DNA of 64,000 bases from Bacteroidaceae bacterium (GCA_017429525.1 JAFROT010000017.1:1-64000); one strand, 5' to 3'; shown: positions 33,872 through 41,982, counted from the stretch's first letter. Made by a program: numbers and translations. Notes: generated from the sequence alone by a model not told the origin.

Positions 33872-35086
33872 CAACTTTGAACTTTCAACTTTCTCCTCAT
33901 AGAAGCTGCGCGTGCGTAGCATGAAGATCGCCATTCCAGCCAACTGCGCGGCAGCCACCGCCCAGAAGGCCGCTCCGTAGCCCAGCAGCTCGGCAGCGAA
34001 GCCTCCCACAAGCACGCCCAACCCAATGCCGACGTCCCAAGAGATGAGCAGAGTGGAGTTGGCCGTCCCGCGTTCGTTGTGGTGGGCCATTGAGATGATC
34101 ATGTTCTGGAAGGCAGGCCACATGTGACCGTTGCCCAGGCCGAGCAGGATGGCCGAGGCGTAATAGCCGAAGCTGTTGGGGAAGAGCACGAACACCAGGT
34201 AGGCCACGCTCGAGATGACAACGCCCTCGCTGGCATTCATCACCAACTTGCCCTCACGCAACGCCTTGGCGCCCTGCAGACGGGAAGCCACCAGCCCCAT
34301 CGAAAGCAGCAAGAACCAAGTGCCCGTGCCTCCGGTGATGCCCATCACCTCCTTGCTGTAGATGGCCAGGTAGTTGCTCATCACGCCGAAGCAGAACCCG
34401 AAGAACACCATGTTCACGGCCAGCAGCCAGCCTCGGACGAGGAAGAAGCGGTCCAGCGACACCCACTTCACGCCCTCTCGCTGCGCCCGTGGCTGCTGAT
34501 GCTTCGACTTCTCCGTCCTGACACCTGCATCCACCACCAGGCCCAGCCCTGCTATCAGCAAGGCCAGCCAGAACAGCAGCTCAAAGTTGTTCGTCGCCTT
34601 GTAGAGGTAGATGGCCACGGTAGGCGCAATGGCCATGGCCAGGTTGTTGCTGAGGCCGTAGTAGCCAATACCTTCGTTGCGTCGCGACGAGGGCACGACG
34701 TCAATGGCCATCGTGGAATTGGCCACCGTCAGCGCGCCGAAGGGGGCACCGTGCAGCGTCCTCACGATCGTGAACAGCAAGAGCGACGAAGCGCCCAGGT
34801 AGCCACCGAAGAAGATGAAGAACAGCGCGAAGCACACCATCAGCACACGCTTGCGCGGGAACGAGTCGACCAAGAAGCCGCTGAAAGGGCGCGCCAGCAG
34901 AGCCGTCAGCGTGTAGCCGCTCAGCACCAGGCCCACCACGTCCTTTGTCGCCTCGAAACGCTCCACCAGATAGAGCGGCAACAAAGGCGTCAGCAAGTAG
35001 AAGGCGAAGAACAGCGCGAAGTTCGCCGCCATCACCCTACAATAGTTCCTGTTCCACAGGCGTTCGCGCGTCGCCATCGTCGCCAT
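33857..35086 (-). CDS. MFS transporter (sugar/drug efflux type)
   Basis: 409 aa, about 12 membrane segments. The loop 2-3 motif is SGFLVDSFPRKRVL, a form of the MFS GxLaDrxGrkxxl signature, and the motif PFGALTVANSTMAIDVVP lies in the mid N-domain. Inner-membrane exporter; substrate unknown. The last residues (KVESSKLKVQS) are encoded by the intergenic repeat, so the original C-terminus probably ended near RTRSFYEE. The start overlaps the stop of the 60-aa gene as TGATG. Confidence 0.9.
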   Translation of the reverse strand: MATMATRERLWNRNYCRVMAANFALFFAFYLLTPLLPLYLVERFEATKDVVGLVLSGYTLTALLARPFSGFLVDSFPRKRVLMVCFALFFIFFGGYLGASSLLLFTIVRTLHGAPFGALTVANSTMAIDVVPSSRRNEGIGYYGLSNNLAMAIAPTVAIYLYKATNNFELLFWLALLIAGLGLVVDAGVRTEKSKHQQPRAQREGVKWVSLDRFFLVRGWLLAVNMVFFGFCFGVMSNYLAIYSKEVMGITGGTGTWFLLLSMGLVASRLQGAKALREGKLVMNASEGVVISSVAYLVFVLFPNSFGYYASAILLGLGNGHMWPAFQNMIISMAHHNERGTANSTLLISWDVGIGLGVLVGGFAAELLGYGAAFWAVAAAQLAGMAIFMLRTRSFYEEKVESSKLKVQS

Positions 35087-35268
35087 CAGTACTTGTAGAA
35101 GTTGTACTTACGGCGCAGCTCCTCCTGCTTCTCTGCCGGGAGCGACTTGAAATAGCCCTTCCAGCTGGGGCAGAAATTGATCTGCCAGCGCCAGAACCGG
35201 CCGACAATCGACTTGGGATTCTTCTCGTACTGAGCGCGTAGCTTGCAGTTTTCACAAGGATACTTCAT
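35086..35268 (-). CDS. Conserved small Cys-containing protein, function unknown
   Basis: 60 aa, MKYPCENCKLRAQYEKNPKS..., with CxxC at Cys5/Cys8 and a later Cys near residue 33 (NFCPSWKGYF); many aromatics. Looks like a small metal-binding or redox protein; I recall similar short unannotated Bacteroidales proteins but no function. Its TGA overlaps the MFS ATG (TGATG), so the two are translated together. Confidence 0.7.
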   Translation of the reverse strand: MKYPCENCKLRAQYEKNPKSIVGRFWRWQINFCPSWKGYFKSLPAEKQEELRRKYNFYKY

Positions 35269-35667
35269 AATCGTTTAAGATTTTATTCGGGGTTGTAGGT
35301 TTTAAGTAAATGTACAAAAAAAGTTTATATAATTAATTAATGAAGATTGATGTTTGGATTGATGCTGATTGACGTCTACATCAAAAGCAATCAATTGTTT
35401 ATATTGGTCGTTAATCTTCATGAATCTAATCGTCCGCTCGAGCTTGCTCGCTTGACCCTTCAAGAATCTATTCAAATATTATTGTTTGACTACTTATCAG
35501 TACCTTAATGATGAATGATGATTTTTCCGTTCGAGCTCGCTCGCTTCTTGAAGTGTCAAGCGTCACCCTTCGGGATGCCGAGCGCGCTCTGCGAAGAACT
35601 TTCAACTTTCAACTTTCCGCTCGAGCTTGCTCGCTTCGCTCTGCGAAGAACTTTCAACTTTGAACTT
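35269..35667. other. 400-bp intergenic stretch with repeat copies
   Basis: No gene. AT-rich first half with a 9-bp inverted repeat (ATGAAGATT near 35340 / AATCTTCAT near 35413). The second half holds CCGCTCGAGCTTGCTCGCTT copies (35434-35453, variant 35527-35546, 35617-35636) and AACTTTCAACTTT short repeats. Confidence 0.7.
35526..35616. repeat. 91-bp direct repeat, copy 2
   Basis: Second copy of the 33781-33871 element in the same orientation, 1745 bp away. Confidence 0.75.
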
Positions 35668-36171
35668 TCAACTTCCCTCCAGATAGAGCTTGTATTCCTG
35701 CTCAAAGTTAGGCGTCAGTACGCCTTGTCCCATCGCGCCGGCGATCTCATCCTTCGTCCAGAAACGGCCACCGTCCAGCTCGACAGCCGACGGACAGATG
35801 GCGCCGTCGTAGCGGCAGCGATAGATGTAGACCAGCTCCCGCTCTCTAGGACTCTCGAACACGTATTTGCCGACGAACACCGCCTCGAAATCCGTGATGC
35901 CCAGTTCCTCGCGCACCTCGCGCCGCAGGGCCTCCTCGGCCGTCTCGCCGAGCGCTACGTGCCCGCCTACGGCCGTGTCCCACTTGCCGGGCTGGATGTC
36001 CTTCCACGAAGGGCGCTTCTGCAGATAAAGCTCGCCTGCCGCGTTGAAGACATGCAGATGCACGACGGGGTGCAGCAGCTTGCTGCCGCCGTGGCACTCG
36101 CCGCGCGTGGCCGAGCCCGTAGGCCGTCCCTCCACGTCTACTATGGGGAACATCTCTTCCTGATTATCCAT
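35668..36171 (-). CDS. NUDIX hydrolase (IPP-isomerase-like/YfcD-like)
   Basis: 167 aa from the ATG at 36171 (MDNQEEMFPIVDVEGRPTG). The longer frame to 36234 lacks similarity and is rejected; the promoter box lies just upstream. NUDIX box GHVALGETAEEALRREVREELGI; PVVHLHVFNAAGELYLQKRPSWKDIQPGKWDTAVGGH is typical of this subgroup. Substrate unknown. Confidence 0.9.
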   Translation of the reverse strand: MDNQEEMFPIVDVEGRPTGSATRGECHGGSKLLHPVVHLHVFNAAGELYLQKRPSWKDIQPGKWDTAVGGHVALGETAEEALRREVREELGITDFEAVFVGKYVFESPRERELVYIYRCRYDGAICPSAVELDGGRFWTKDEIAGAMGQGVLTPNFEQEYKLYLEGS

Positions 36172-36234
36172 TGTTCTTGAGCGTTGAGCGCAATCGGCTG
36201 TCAAGACACACGTCCCCGACAAAGGGGACTGCAA

Positions 36235-36549
36235 GCCTCAGCCGTCGCCATTCAGGCCGCAAAATTACTCAAAAATTCCCATACTCATGGCAATTCAAGC
36301 AAGAAAAAAGCTTATGCGAGGCCAAATCGTCCCGAAAAGGCTGCACACCCCCGCCGACCCAGCCGCCCCGCCTGCATACGACAGCAGTACGGACAAAGCA
36401 GTTCACCCCACCGCCAGCCAAGGCTCGCACATCGGACAGCGGACACGCACCGCTATCCTCCATTCTGCCCATTTCAACCGCGTACGAAGCCTTTCACGAA
36501 TGAATGTAGGTGAAGCCTTTTCACAGCTAAGAATATACCCCCAAAAATG
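36235..36549. other. 315-bp intergenic stretch upstream of the NUDIX gene
   Basis: No gene supported; short open frames here are proline/serine-rich and lack any family look. Contains the NUDIX -7 box at 36260-36267. Confidence 0.5.
36260..36267 (-). promoter_or_regulatory. -7 element of the NUDIX gene
   Basis: Minus-strand TAATTTTG, 89 nt upstream of the ATG; a TTG at 36293-36291 gives a slightly long 23-bp spacer. Confidence 0.45.
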
Positions 36550-36625
36550 AACCTATGTTCGTAGCCCGATTAACATAGGTTCGTGGGGCGATGAACATAG
36601 GTGAGACGGCTCATGAACATAGGTT
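36550..36625. repeat. Four-site 22-bp-period array (AACATAGGT)
   Basis: One inverted (AACCTATGTT, 36550-36559) and three direct AACATAGGT copies (36572, 36594, 36616) stand exactly 22 bp apart. The intervening bases differ, so only the 9-10 bp site and the spacing are kept. Looks like a protein-binding array on one DNA face. Confidence 0.75.
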
Positions 36626-36666
36626 AATAAAAACGGTCACTTTTACCGTGTGTTATTTGAGAGTCA

Positions 36667-36708
36667 AATCAGCGGAATCTCCCATTTATTAGGAAAATTC
36701 CGCTGATT
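36667..36708 (-). terminator. Hairpin after the surface-protein gene
   Basis: A 12-bp perfect stem (36667-36678 / 36697-36708) with an 18-nt loop, 23 nt after the stop codon at 36731. No long T-run. Confidence 0.6.
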
Positions 36709-36730
36709 CATTTTAATGCTTATTTGAATA

Positions 36731-39700
36731 TTACTTCACGAGCACTTTCTTCACGGTTCCATCGCTCATGTGGATGATGTTCACTCCACGTTGAAGTTTT
36801 GACAAACGCTTGCCTGTCGCATCAAAGATCATTGCGCCTTCAGGATCAATAGCAGAAACATTATTAATGCTTGTGACAATAGGCGTTTCACCATCACTAT
36901 ACAATTGTACATTTTTCAAACCAGTAACACCGAAGTATTTGAGGATGTCACCCTTTAGCCATACCAACTGTCCAAGTCGTGTGGGATTATCGGCGAGGTT
37001 CAGGTCTGTACGAGCTGTACTATAGTTAACAAGCCCAATAGGAATTACTTCAGCTACAGATTTAGTGTTTGCTTTGTCTGCAACGAGAATATTCGAGACA
37101 CTGACAGTGAGAGGATTCCCATCCTTGTCGGTACCTCCAGGGGCATCGGCGGAAAATATGACGTTGGACACACTTAACGATGAACCGCTGATATACCCAA
37201 CTATGTAAGCCTTCACCCAAACGTCTGATTCAACGGGGGTCCGATTGCTGGTTGCATACTTATGCTGTATATCAGCAACTGTATAGGGATTCTCGTATGT
37301 TCCATCACCGGCGAACTCATAAGGCTCTGATATGTCTCCATTAGAAACATCCTCAGCAGTGCGAGGATAGATTTCGGTTCTCGTTATTCCATCCGAATAA
37401 ATGCCAACGAACCCTGTCACAGTATATGTATCCTCCAAACTGAATGTGGTATTGGTGAGCACATTGTATTTATCGCGCACAATAAGATCGTTTTCATTGC
37501 TATCATAGAACACAATATTTCGGGAAGAAAGGGCTTCTGATTGAGCATAAAGCTCTTCAAACTGGACGAGTTCGTTCTCATAGTCTTTTGTATTATTATA
37601 ATAGACATCTGCTATTGTTACCTTTTGAGGCACAACTGCATTGTTGCTGGAGTTGATGGTTAGGTTCTCGTAAGCATTAACATCTATTTCCGTCATGCCT
37701 TTATAGAGATAGAGCTGACCTTTAATATCGGCAGTTATCTTGTCACCAGCCGTTATGCCAGAGTTAGCGCCAAAGAGGAGCAGGCCATCTGTTCCATCAT
37801 AGACATAGACATAAGAGTCTCTTACAAAAGTCACGAGCAAATCGTTAGCCTTGAAGATAACGCTTACCTTTTGAGCATTCGCCGCATTCTTCATAGCTGC
37901 AATTGTGGTGTACTCAGGATGCTCTGGATCGAAAGTAGAATTAATTTCAATTTGGCTCGTTTGATTGGGAGCTTCGAAGGCCACTCCATCAATGGACATC
38001 ACGATGTCCGTCATTATTATATCATAGTTACCTTTTGGTGCATAATCGTCTGCTTTTATCTTGAATGTGAAGATTCCTCCTTCATTTCCATCATAAGCAA
38101 AGCCGTCGGCAGAGTATTGGGCAAATGTCATCGAACCATCTTCCTGGAGTGCACATGACAGCGTGAAGTCTTCGCTGCGGTCGTTCAGGTTTGCGACATC
38201 TAAGCGGCCATTGGATTTTGTGACAAACGAAATTCCTTCGGGCAACTTGATATTACCTTGCACTGCTTTCACCTCATTCGCGTTTTTCATCATGACGGCA
38301 ATTTCCTTTGTCTCACCTGCCGTGATCACAAAATCATCAAGGTACAGCCAATCCTTACCTGCCTCAGTTACAACATTCTCTGCTGAAACTTTTTTCGGGG
38401 CATTGTTGCGATGCAGGATGAAACGATTGATCAACGAGACTACATCATTGATATTGATTACGCCGCTACCATCAACGTCTGCAGCCTCTTCAATGAATGT
38501 GCCTGTAGTCCTGTTCAGAATATGGTTGATGATGCATACAACGTCATTGATGTTGACAGCACCACTATTGTCGACATCACCAAGAGTATAGCTCTTTATT
38601 GTCAGGAATCCACCTACATCTGCGGGATGGTGCTCGGTATTGTTCACATCGGAAAGCACAATATCCTTCAATCGGACCGTGTAGTTTCCATCTGCTACCT
38701 CATCACCGATGTTAAGAGTCACGTTCAGGATGTCGCCTGATGTACCTGTGAAGGGATCGCTGTCGGCGGAGTAGCCCACAATGCGTACATAATCACCCAT
38801 GTCACTGCCCGTAATCGAATAGTTACCATCCATACGACTCGTCGTCGTTACCATCAGTTTGCCTTTACTATTTATGGCTACAGTTACGCCTACAGGCAAA
38901 TAGAGGTCGAACTGAACGCCCGTAATGGATTTCTTGTTGGTCATCCCGATAGGCAACGTCACTTGTGCTCCCCTGTTTGCAGTTAAACCACTGAGCGTAA
39001 GAACATTTTCCGTTTCCTCCTGCGGGTTATCGCTTGACAGGATAGTCAAAGTGCCATCCACGTAGGTGAAATCATAGTTCATCGCAATGCCGTCCGAGAG
39101 CGTAATAGGATAGGTTCCAGGACGACTGTTCTGCTGAGCCGAAGTGACGGCAACAGGCTCCTGCGTCAGTGCGAGCTTCGTCTCGCCGTTCTTGAAGCCT
39201 TCGTAGTCAACGGCAAACACGGGATTCGGTTCTCCTTGCTTCTTAGTATATGAACGAGCCTTAGCCGTCAGTGGAGCTTTCGTGACGGTGAGTTTACCCG
39301 TGTTGACATACTGCACTTGGTAGTTTCGGGCATCTCCGCCCGTTGCTGTGATGTCGTAAGTGCCAACAGGGCTGCTCTTCGACGTGGCGGTGACGATGGT
39401 CGGTGCTACCCTCCAGGCGGGTGCCGATTCGTTATTCTTCAGTCCAGAGTAGGCCATCTCGAATTCAGGATCCTCGTCGCCATACTCACGTGTTGCGTCC
39501 TGCGTCGTGGCTGTGAGCGATGCTTTGTTGATGGTGAGCGTACCTTGCTTGTACGTCACGTTGTAGTTCTTAGCCTCACCGCCTCTGATGGTTATTGGAT
39601 ATGTGCCAACATTGCTTGACGACGTCCCTGTTGTCATTATGTCAGGATCTGTTATCCAAGCTGGCTTGCTCTCATTGTTTTTCAAACCGGCATAATCCAC

Positions 39701-40318
39701 CTCAAGCGTCGGCATGCGGTCGCCATACGTCATCGTCTTGCTCCTTGCCGTAACAGTGAGCGGTGCCTTTGTCACCGTCAATGTGCCAGGCTCATACTCA
39801 ATCGTGTAGTTCTGAGCGGTTGCGCCCGACTGTGTGACCGTGTATTTACCCACATCGCTATTGGCGTATGCCGTCGTTGAATAGGTTCCCTTGCTGGTCA
39901 GTACCGATTCATCCTCACCTATAATGAAACCTGAATACTCAGTTTGGAACTCAGGATTCACTTCACCATATTCACGCGTTGCATTCTTGACACGGGCTTT
40001 AAGGGATAATGGGGCAATGGTGTATTTATAGGGTATGTCGGCGGTAAATGATTGGTGCCCATTTGAGAATGTCATGGGAATTGTAGTCTCATACGTTCCT
40101 ACATTCTTATCCAACACCGGCATCGTAAAATCATTTGCTAATTGGAATCCAGCAGGCAGATTACACGTGATATTCGGGGATGGGACAGTGCCTGTATAGG
40201 TAAATTGAGTCGATGACCAAGTGACGAAATCACTTTTATAAAACATATTTACATTATTCAGACCGATTGAGCACCAGCTTCCTAAATAGATAGCAGATTG
40301 AATGTGTAAAGGCTGCAT
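36731..40318 (-). CDS. Large surface protein part: MBG repeats, cohesin-like and dockerin domains, OB-fold domains, C-terminal sorting-like tail
   Basis: 1195-aa frame without its own signal peptide. Order: four MBG-type repeats (~100-430, e.g. NATREYGEVNPEFQTEYSGF, DATREYGDEDPEFEMAYSGL); a cohesin-like domain (~445-575, VTLPIGMTNKKSITGVQFDLYLP); a dockerin pair (~578-650, LGDVDNSGAVNINDV and AADVDGSGVININDV); a second cohesin-like domain (~660-800); DUF6359-like OB-fold modules (~810-1150); and a tail DATGKRLSKLQRGVNIIHMSDGTVKKVLVK. The frame starts inside the preceding LRR gene and its first ATG is not a natural N-terminus. I infer it is the continuation of that gene, separated by a frameshift at 40286-40293. 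AT-richer than neighbouring housekeeping genes. Confidence 0.8.
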   Translation of the reverse strand: MQPLHIQSAIYLGSWCSIGLNNVNMFYKSDFVTWSSTQFTYTGTVPSPNITCNLPAGFQLANDFTMPVLDKNVGTYETTIPMTFSNGHQSFTADIPYKYTIAPLSLKARVKNATREYGEVNPEFQTEYSGFIIGEDESVLTSKGTYSTTAYANSDVGKYTVTQSGATAQNYTIEYEPGTLTVTKAPLTVTARSKTMTYGDRMPTLEVDYAGLKNNESKPAWITDPDIMTTGTSSSNVGTYPITIRGGEAKNYNVTYKQGTLTINKASLTATTQDATREYGDEDPEFEMAYSGLKNNESAPAWRVAPTIVTATSKSSPVGTYDITATGGDARNYQVQYVNTGKLTVTKAPLTAKARSYTKKQGEPNPVFAVDYEGFKNGETKLALTQEPVAVTSAQQNSRPGTYPITLSDGIAMNYDFTYVDGTLTILSSDNPQEETENVLTLSGLTANRGAQVTLPIGMTNKKSITGVQFDLYLPVGVTVAINSKGKLMVTTTSRMDGNYSITGSDMGDYVRIVGYSADSDPFTGTSGDILNVTLNIGDEVADGNYTVRLKDIVLSDVNNTEHHPADVGGFLTIKSYTLGDVDNSGAVNINDVVCIINHILNRTTGTFIEEAADVDGSGVININDVVSLINRFILHRNNAPKKVSAENVVTEAGKDWLYLDDFVITAGETKEIAVMMKNANEVKAVQGNIKLPEGISFVTKSNGRLDVANLNDRSEDFTLSCALQEDGSMTFAQYSADGFAYDGNEGGIFTFKIKADDYAPKGNYDIIMTDIVMSIDGVAFEAPNQTSQIEINSTFDPEHPEYTTIAAMKNAANAQKVSVIFKANDLLVTFVRDSYVYVYDGTDGLLLFGANSGITAGDKITADIKGQLYLYKGMTEIDVNAYENLTINSSNNAVVPQKVTIADVYYNNTKDYENELVQFEELYAQSEALSSRNIVFYDSNENDLIVRDKYNVLTNTTFSLEDTYTVTGFVGIYSDGITRTEIYPRTAEDVSNGDISEPYEFAGDGTYENPYTVADIQHKYATSNRTPVESDVWVKAYIVGYISGSSLSVSNVIFSADAPGGTDKDGNPLTVSVSNILVADKANTKSVAEVIPIGLVNYSTARTDLNLADNPTRLGQLVWLKGDILKYFGVTGLKNVQLYSDGETPIVTSINNVSAIDPEGAMIFDATGKRLSKLQRGVNIIHMSDGTVKKVLVK

Positions 40319-41069
40319 TTGTAGATATTAAAGGGTAATCTGAAGGAAGATTAGACTTAGAATAATCGGTGTAGGATGGATTCCCGAAAGCATCATATGG
40401 ATAACAATAATTATCGGAAGAACCCCATTTTCTTACACTATTATATGGACATATTTGTTCTAGAGTCTCTGGAAATATAACGTAAGTCAAAGACTTACAA
40501 TTTCCGAAAGCATTACTTCCTATCCTTTGTAGATTTTTGCCAAAGTCAATCCATTTAAGATTGGTACAATTAGAGAATGCATCATCATAAATGTCATAAA
40601 TCCAATTAAGAGAGACTGATTCTAAACTTGTACAACCATTGAAAGCAAAAGACCCTATATAAGAATATGATGAAATCTTCACATCTTTCAATTTGGTACA
40701 AAGGCGAAAGGCGCGTTTGCCAACACTTCCTCCCGTTATGTCTACATATTCCAGATTTTCGCACGATTTAAAAGCATCCTCGCCCACATTTTGGTATTTA
40801 ATTATCAACTTGATAATTTGATTACAAGAGTAAAATGCAGAGTTTCCTATTTCAGAAACATCAAATGATAACCCATTCCACTCCACTGTCTCTGGAATCT
40901 CTAAAATGCCTCCCGAGAGATTTAGATTTTCATAACCAATGACCGTTGCCTTATTGCCTTGAAATGAATACTTCAGTCCTCCAACAACAGCAGTGATCTC
41001 AGCCGTAGCACTCACGCTTATAAGCATGCAGAGTGTTAAGAGAATTTGTTTAAGAGATAGTTTATTCAT
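40254..41069 (-). CDS. BspA-like leucine-rich-repeat protein, N-terminal part of a split surface protein
   Basis: 271 aa from the ATG at 41069 (MNKLSLKQILLTLCMLISVSATAEI, a signal peptide); an ATG at 41093 would overlap the upstream gene by 17 bp. BspA-type LRRs with the F/AF-x(2)C pattern: IGNSAFYSCNQIIKLII, VGEDAFKSCENLEYVDI, VGKRAFRLCTKLKDVKI, IGSFAFNGCTSLESVSL, IYDDAFSNCTNLKWIDF, IGSNAFGNCKSLTYVIF. The last ~16 residues (LFRKLVLNRSE end) look out of frame: removing one ATAG of the plus-strand ATAGATAG (40286-40293) joins SICYLGSW to the next frame without a stop. Together they would form a ~1450-aa secreted protein. Confidence 0.75.
   Translation of the reverse strand: MNKLSLKQILLTLCMLISVSATAEITAVVGGLKYSFQGNKATVIGYENLNLSGGILEIPETVEWNGLSFDVSEIGNSAFYSCNQIIKLIIKYQNVGEDAFKSCENLEYVDITGGSVGKRAFRLCTKLKDVKISSYSYIGSFAFNGCTSLESVSLNWIYDIYDDAFSNCTNLKWIDFGKNLQRIGSNAFGNCKSLTYVIFPETLEQICPYNSVRKWGSSDNYCYPYDAFGNPSYTDYSKSNLPSDYPLISTNAAFTHSICYLFRKLVLNRSE
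40286..40293. other. 4-bp tandem duplication at the presumed frameshift
   Basis: ATAGATAG (CTATCTAT on the coding strand) lies in the 65-bp overlap of the two frames. Loss of one 4-bp unit restores a continuous reading frame. Could be a phase-variation site, a recent inactivating mutation or a sequencing/assembly error. Confidence 0.6.
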
Positions 41070-41076
41070 CGTTATA

Positions 41077-41490
41077 TTATTTTTTGAAAACACTTTTATC
41101 GAATTCTTTAATCTGATTTAGCCATCGGCAATTCATAAATCCTTTTAGCTGTATTTCTTTTATGGTTGTTGTATCATCATTTGAAACTATTTCTTCGTAT
41201 TTATCAGTTCCAAGACTTAGAATAAAGTTAATATCCTTTCCAAGGTTCGAATTAAAATCTATTTCATCAAATCGATATAGTTTTAAATCTCTTGAATTAG
41301 AATCAAACAAAGCAACAATAACAGGTTTTCCATTTTCATCTTTGTGAATAAAATAGTATTCAAAAGGATGATCTTTCGAATGGTGATATTTTGCATAAAG
41401 TTGATTCATGTCTTCACTTAAATAAACGCTTAATTCCTTCCTTGGTTCCTTACCCGCATCTTCGATGTCCTTAATCTCTATTCTATCCAT
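41077..41490 (-). CDS. Hypothetical protein, 137 aa
   Basis: Not recognised. Charged, soluble, no signal peptide or membrane segment; MDRIEIKDIEDAGKEPRKEL start and a C-terminus with IKEIQLKGFMNCRWLNQIKEF. AT-rich like the surface-protein gene, with which it probably shares a transcript (7 bp gap to the ATG at 41069). The predicted RNA with a TATCTTTG promoter lies immediately upstream, so it may be read from that promoter. Confidence 0.6.
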   Translation of the reverse strand: MDRIEIKDIEDAGKEPRKELSVYLSEDMNQLYAKYHHSKDHPFEYYFIHKDENGKPVIVALFDSNSRDLKLYRFDEIDFNSNLGKDINFILSLGTDKYEEIVSNDDTTTIKEIQLKGFMNCRWLNQIKEFDKSVFKK

Positions 41491-41504
41491 ACTTCATTTG
41501 ATGT

Positions 41505-41840
41505 TACGCCTATAGCCACCCCGATTCAGCCGTTAATAATAGTGTAAATGAAAGACGTGGGTGCTCTACTCGCTTATCCCAGGTCCTAGGCTCTCGCATT
41601 GCCTCTCTCTTAGGATAAGCAACTCGATAGCCCACGCCGTGAAGTATTGTAGAGCACACTTGCCAACCATCAAGTCGATGGCAGGTTGAGTGCTGGGTAC
41701 AATACACCCAACATGGACGTTGTAGTTGCGCACCTTCGAAGAGAGTTCAAATTTGCGAGATTTGGACCTCGAAGATAACGTTCGTAAACGTCCTTTTCCA
41801 ATAAGATTTGACCCTCAAGCCCATAGTGGGCTATCGAAAT
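41505..41840 (-). ncRNA. Structured non-coding RNA candidate, family unknown
   Basis: About 330 nt on the minus strand behind a TATCTTTG box (41853-41846). From its 5' end: hairpin AGCCCA/TGGGCT; ACGTT-TACG-AACGT; a TTCGA/TCGAA stem; a long rod closed by GTATTGTA/TACAATAC enclosing CCATC-GACTT-GATGG; and a second rod joining 41556-41561 with 41631-41636 and CGCTTATCC/GGATAAGC (41571-41578 with 41613-41620). A 9-bp alternative pairing (41561-41569 with 41649-41657) would compete with both rods. It lacks the marks of RNase P RNA, tmRNA and SRP RNA. It could be a 6S-like or Bacteroidales-specific RNA, or a leader of the following gene. Short frames here have no protein-like features. The 3' end is a guess. 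Confidence 0.5.
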
Positions 41841-41845
41841 CGCTG

Positions 41846-41853
41846 CAAAGATA
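41846..41853 (-). promoter_or_regulatory. -7 element of the structured RNA
   Basis: Minus-strand TATCTTTG followed by GCAG, the commonest form of the Bacteroidetes box; -33 box not clear. No convincing ORF follows for 350 nt. Confidence 0.6.
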
Positions 41854-41982
41854 GAAAAAATTATGGGACGCGTGAAAAGAAATGAGATAAAAATGTAGGA
41901 AACATGGTTAGAAAGGTTCAATAAGCAATGATAAGCGAAAAGTAGACAATCAAAATATAAAAAGCAACATTATTTTGACATT

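Noticed and set aside
34124-35098. 324-aa plus-strand frame antisense to the MFS gene
   Set aside because: His/Gln/Arg-rich low-complexity translation, a shadow of a GC-rich membrane-protein gene; no family features.
36171-36503. 110-aa plus-strand frame upstream of the NUDIX gene
   Set aside because: Pro/Ser/Thr-rich, no start context, contains the minus-strand promoter.
41510-41707. 65-aa minus-strand frame within the RNA candidate
   Set aside because: Composition not protein-like and its codons coincide with paired helices; better explained as structured RNA.
41505-41853. RNase P RNA, tmRNA or SRP RNA
   Set aside because: The conserved GGAAAGTCCGGGC core of RNase P, the tRNA-like 3' end with CCA of tmRNA and the GGAAG-type SRP loop are all absent.
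41670-41921. 83-aa minus-strand frame at the RNA promoter
   Set aside because: Begins upstream of the TATCTTTG box, so it would not be transcribed whole; no family features.
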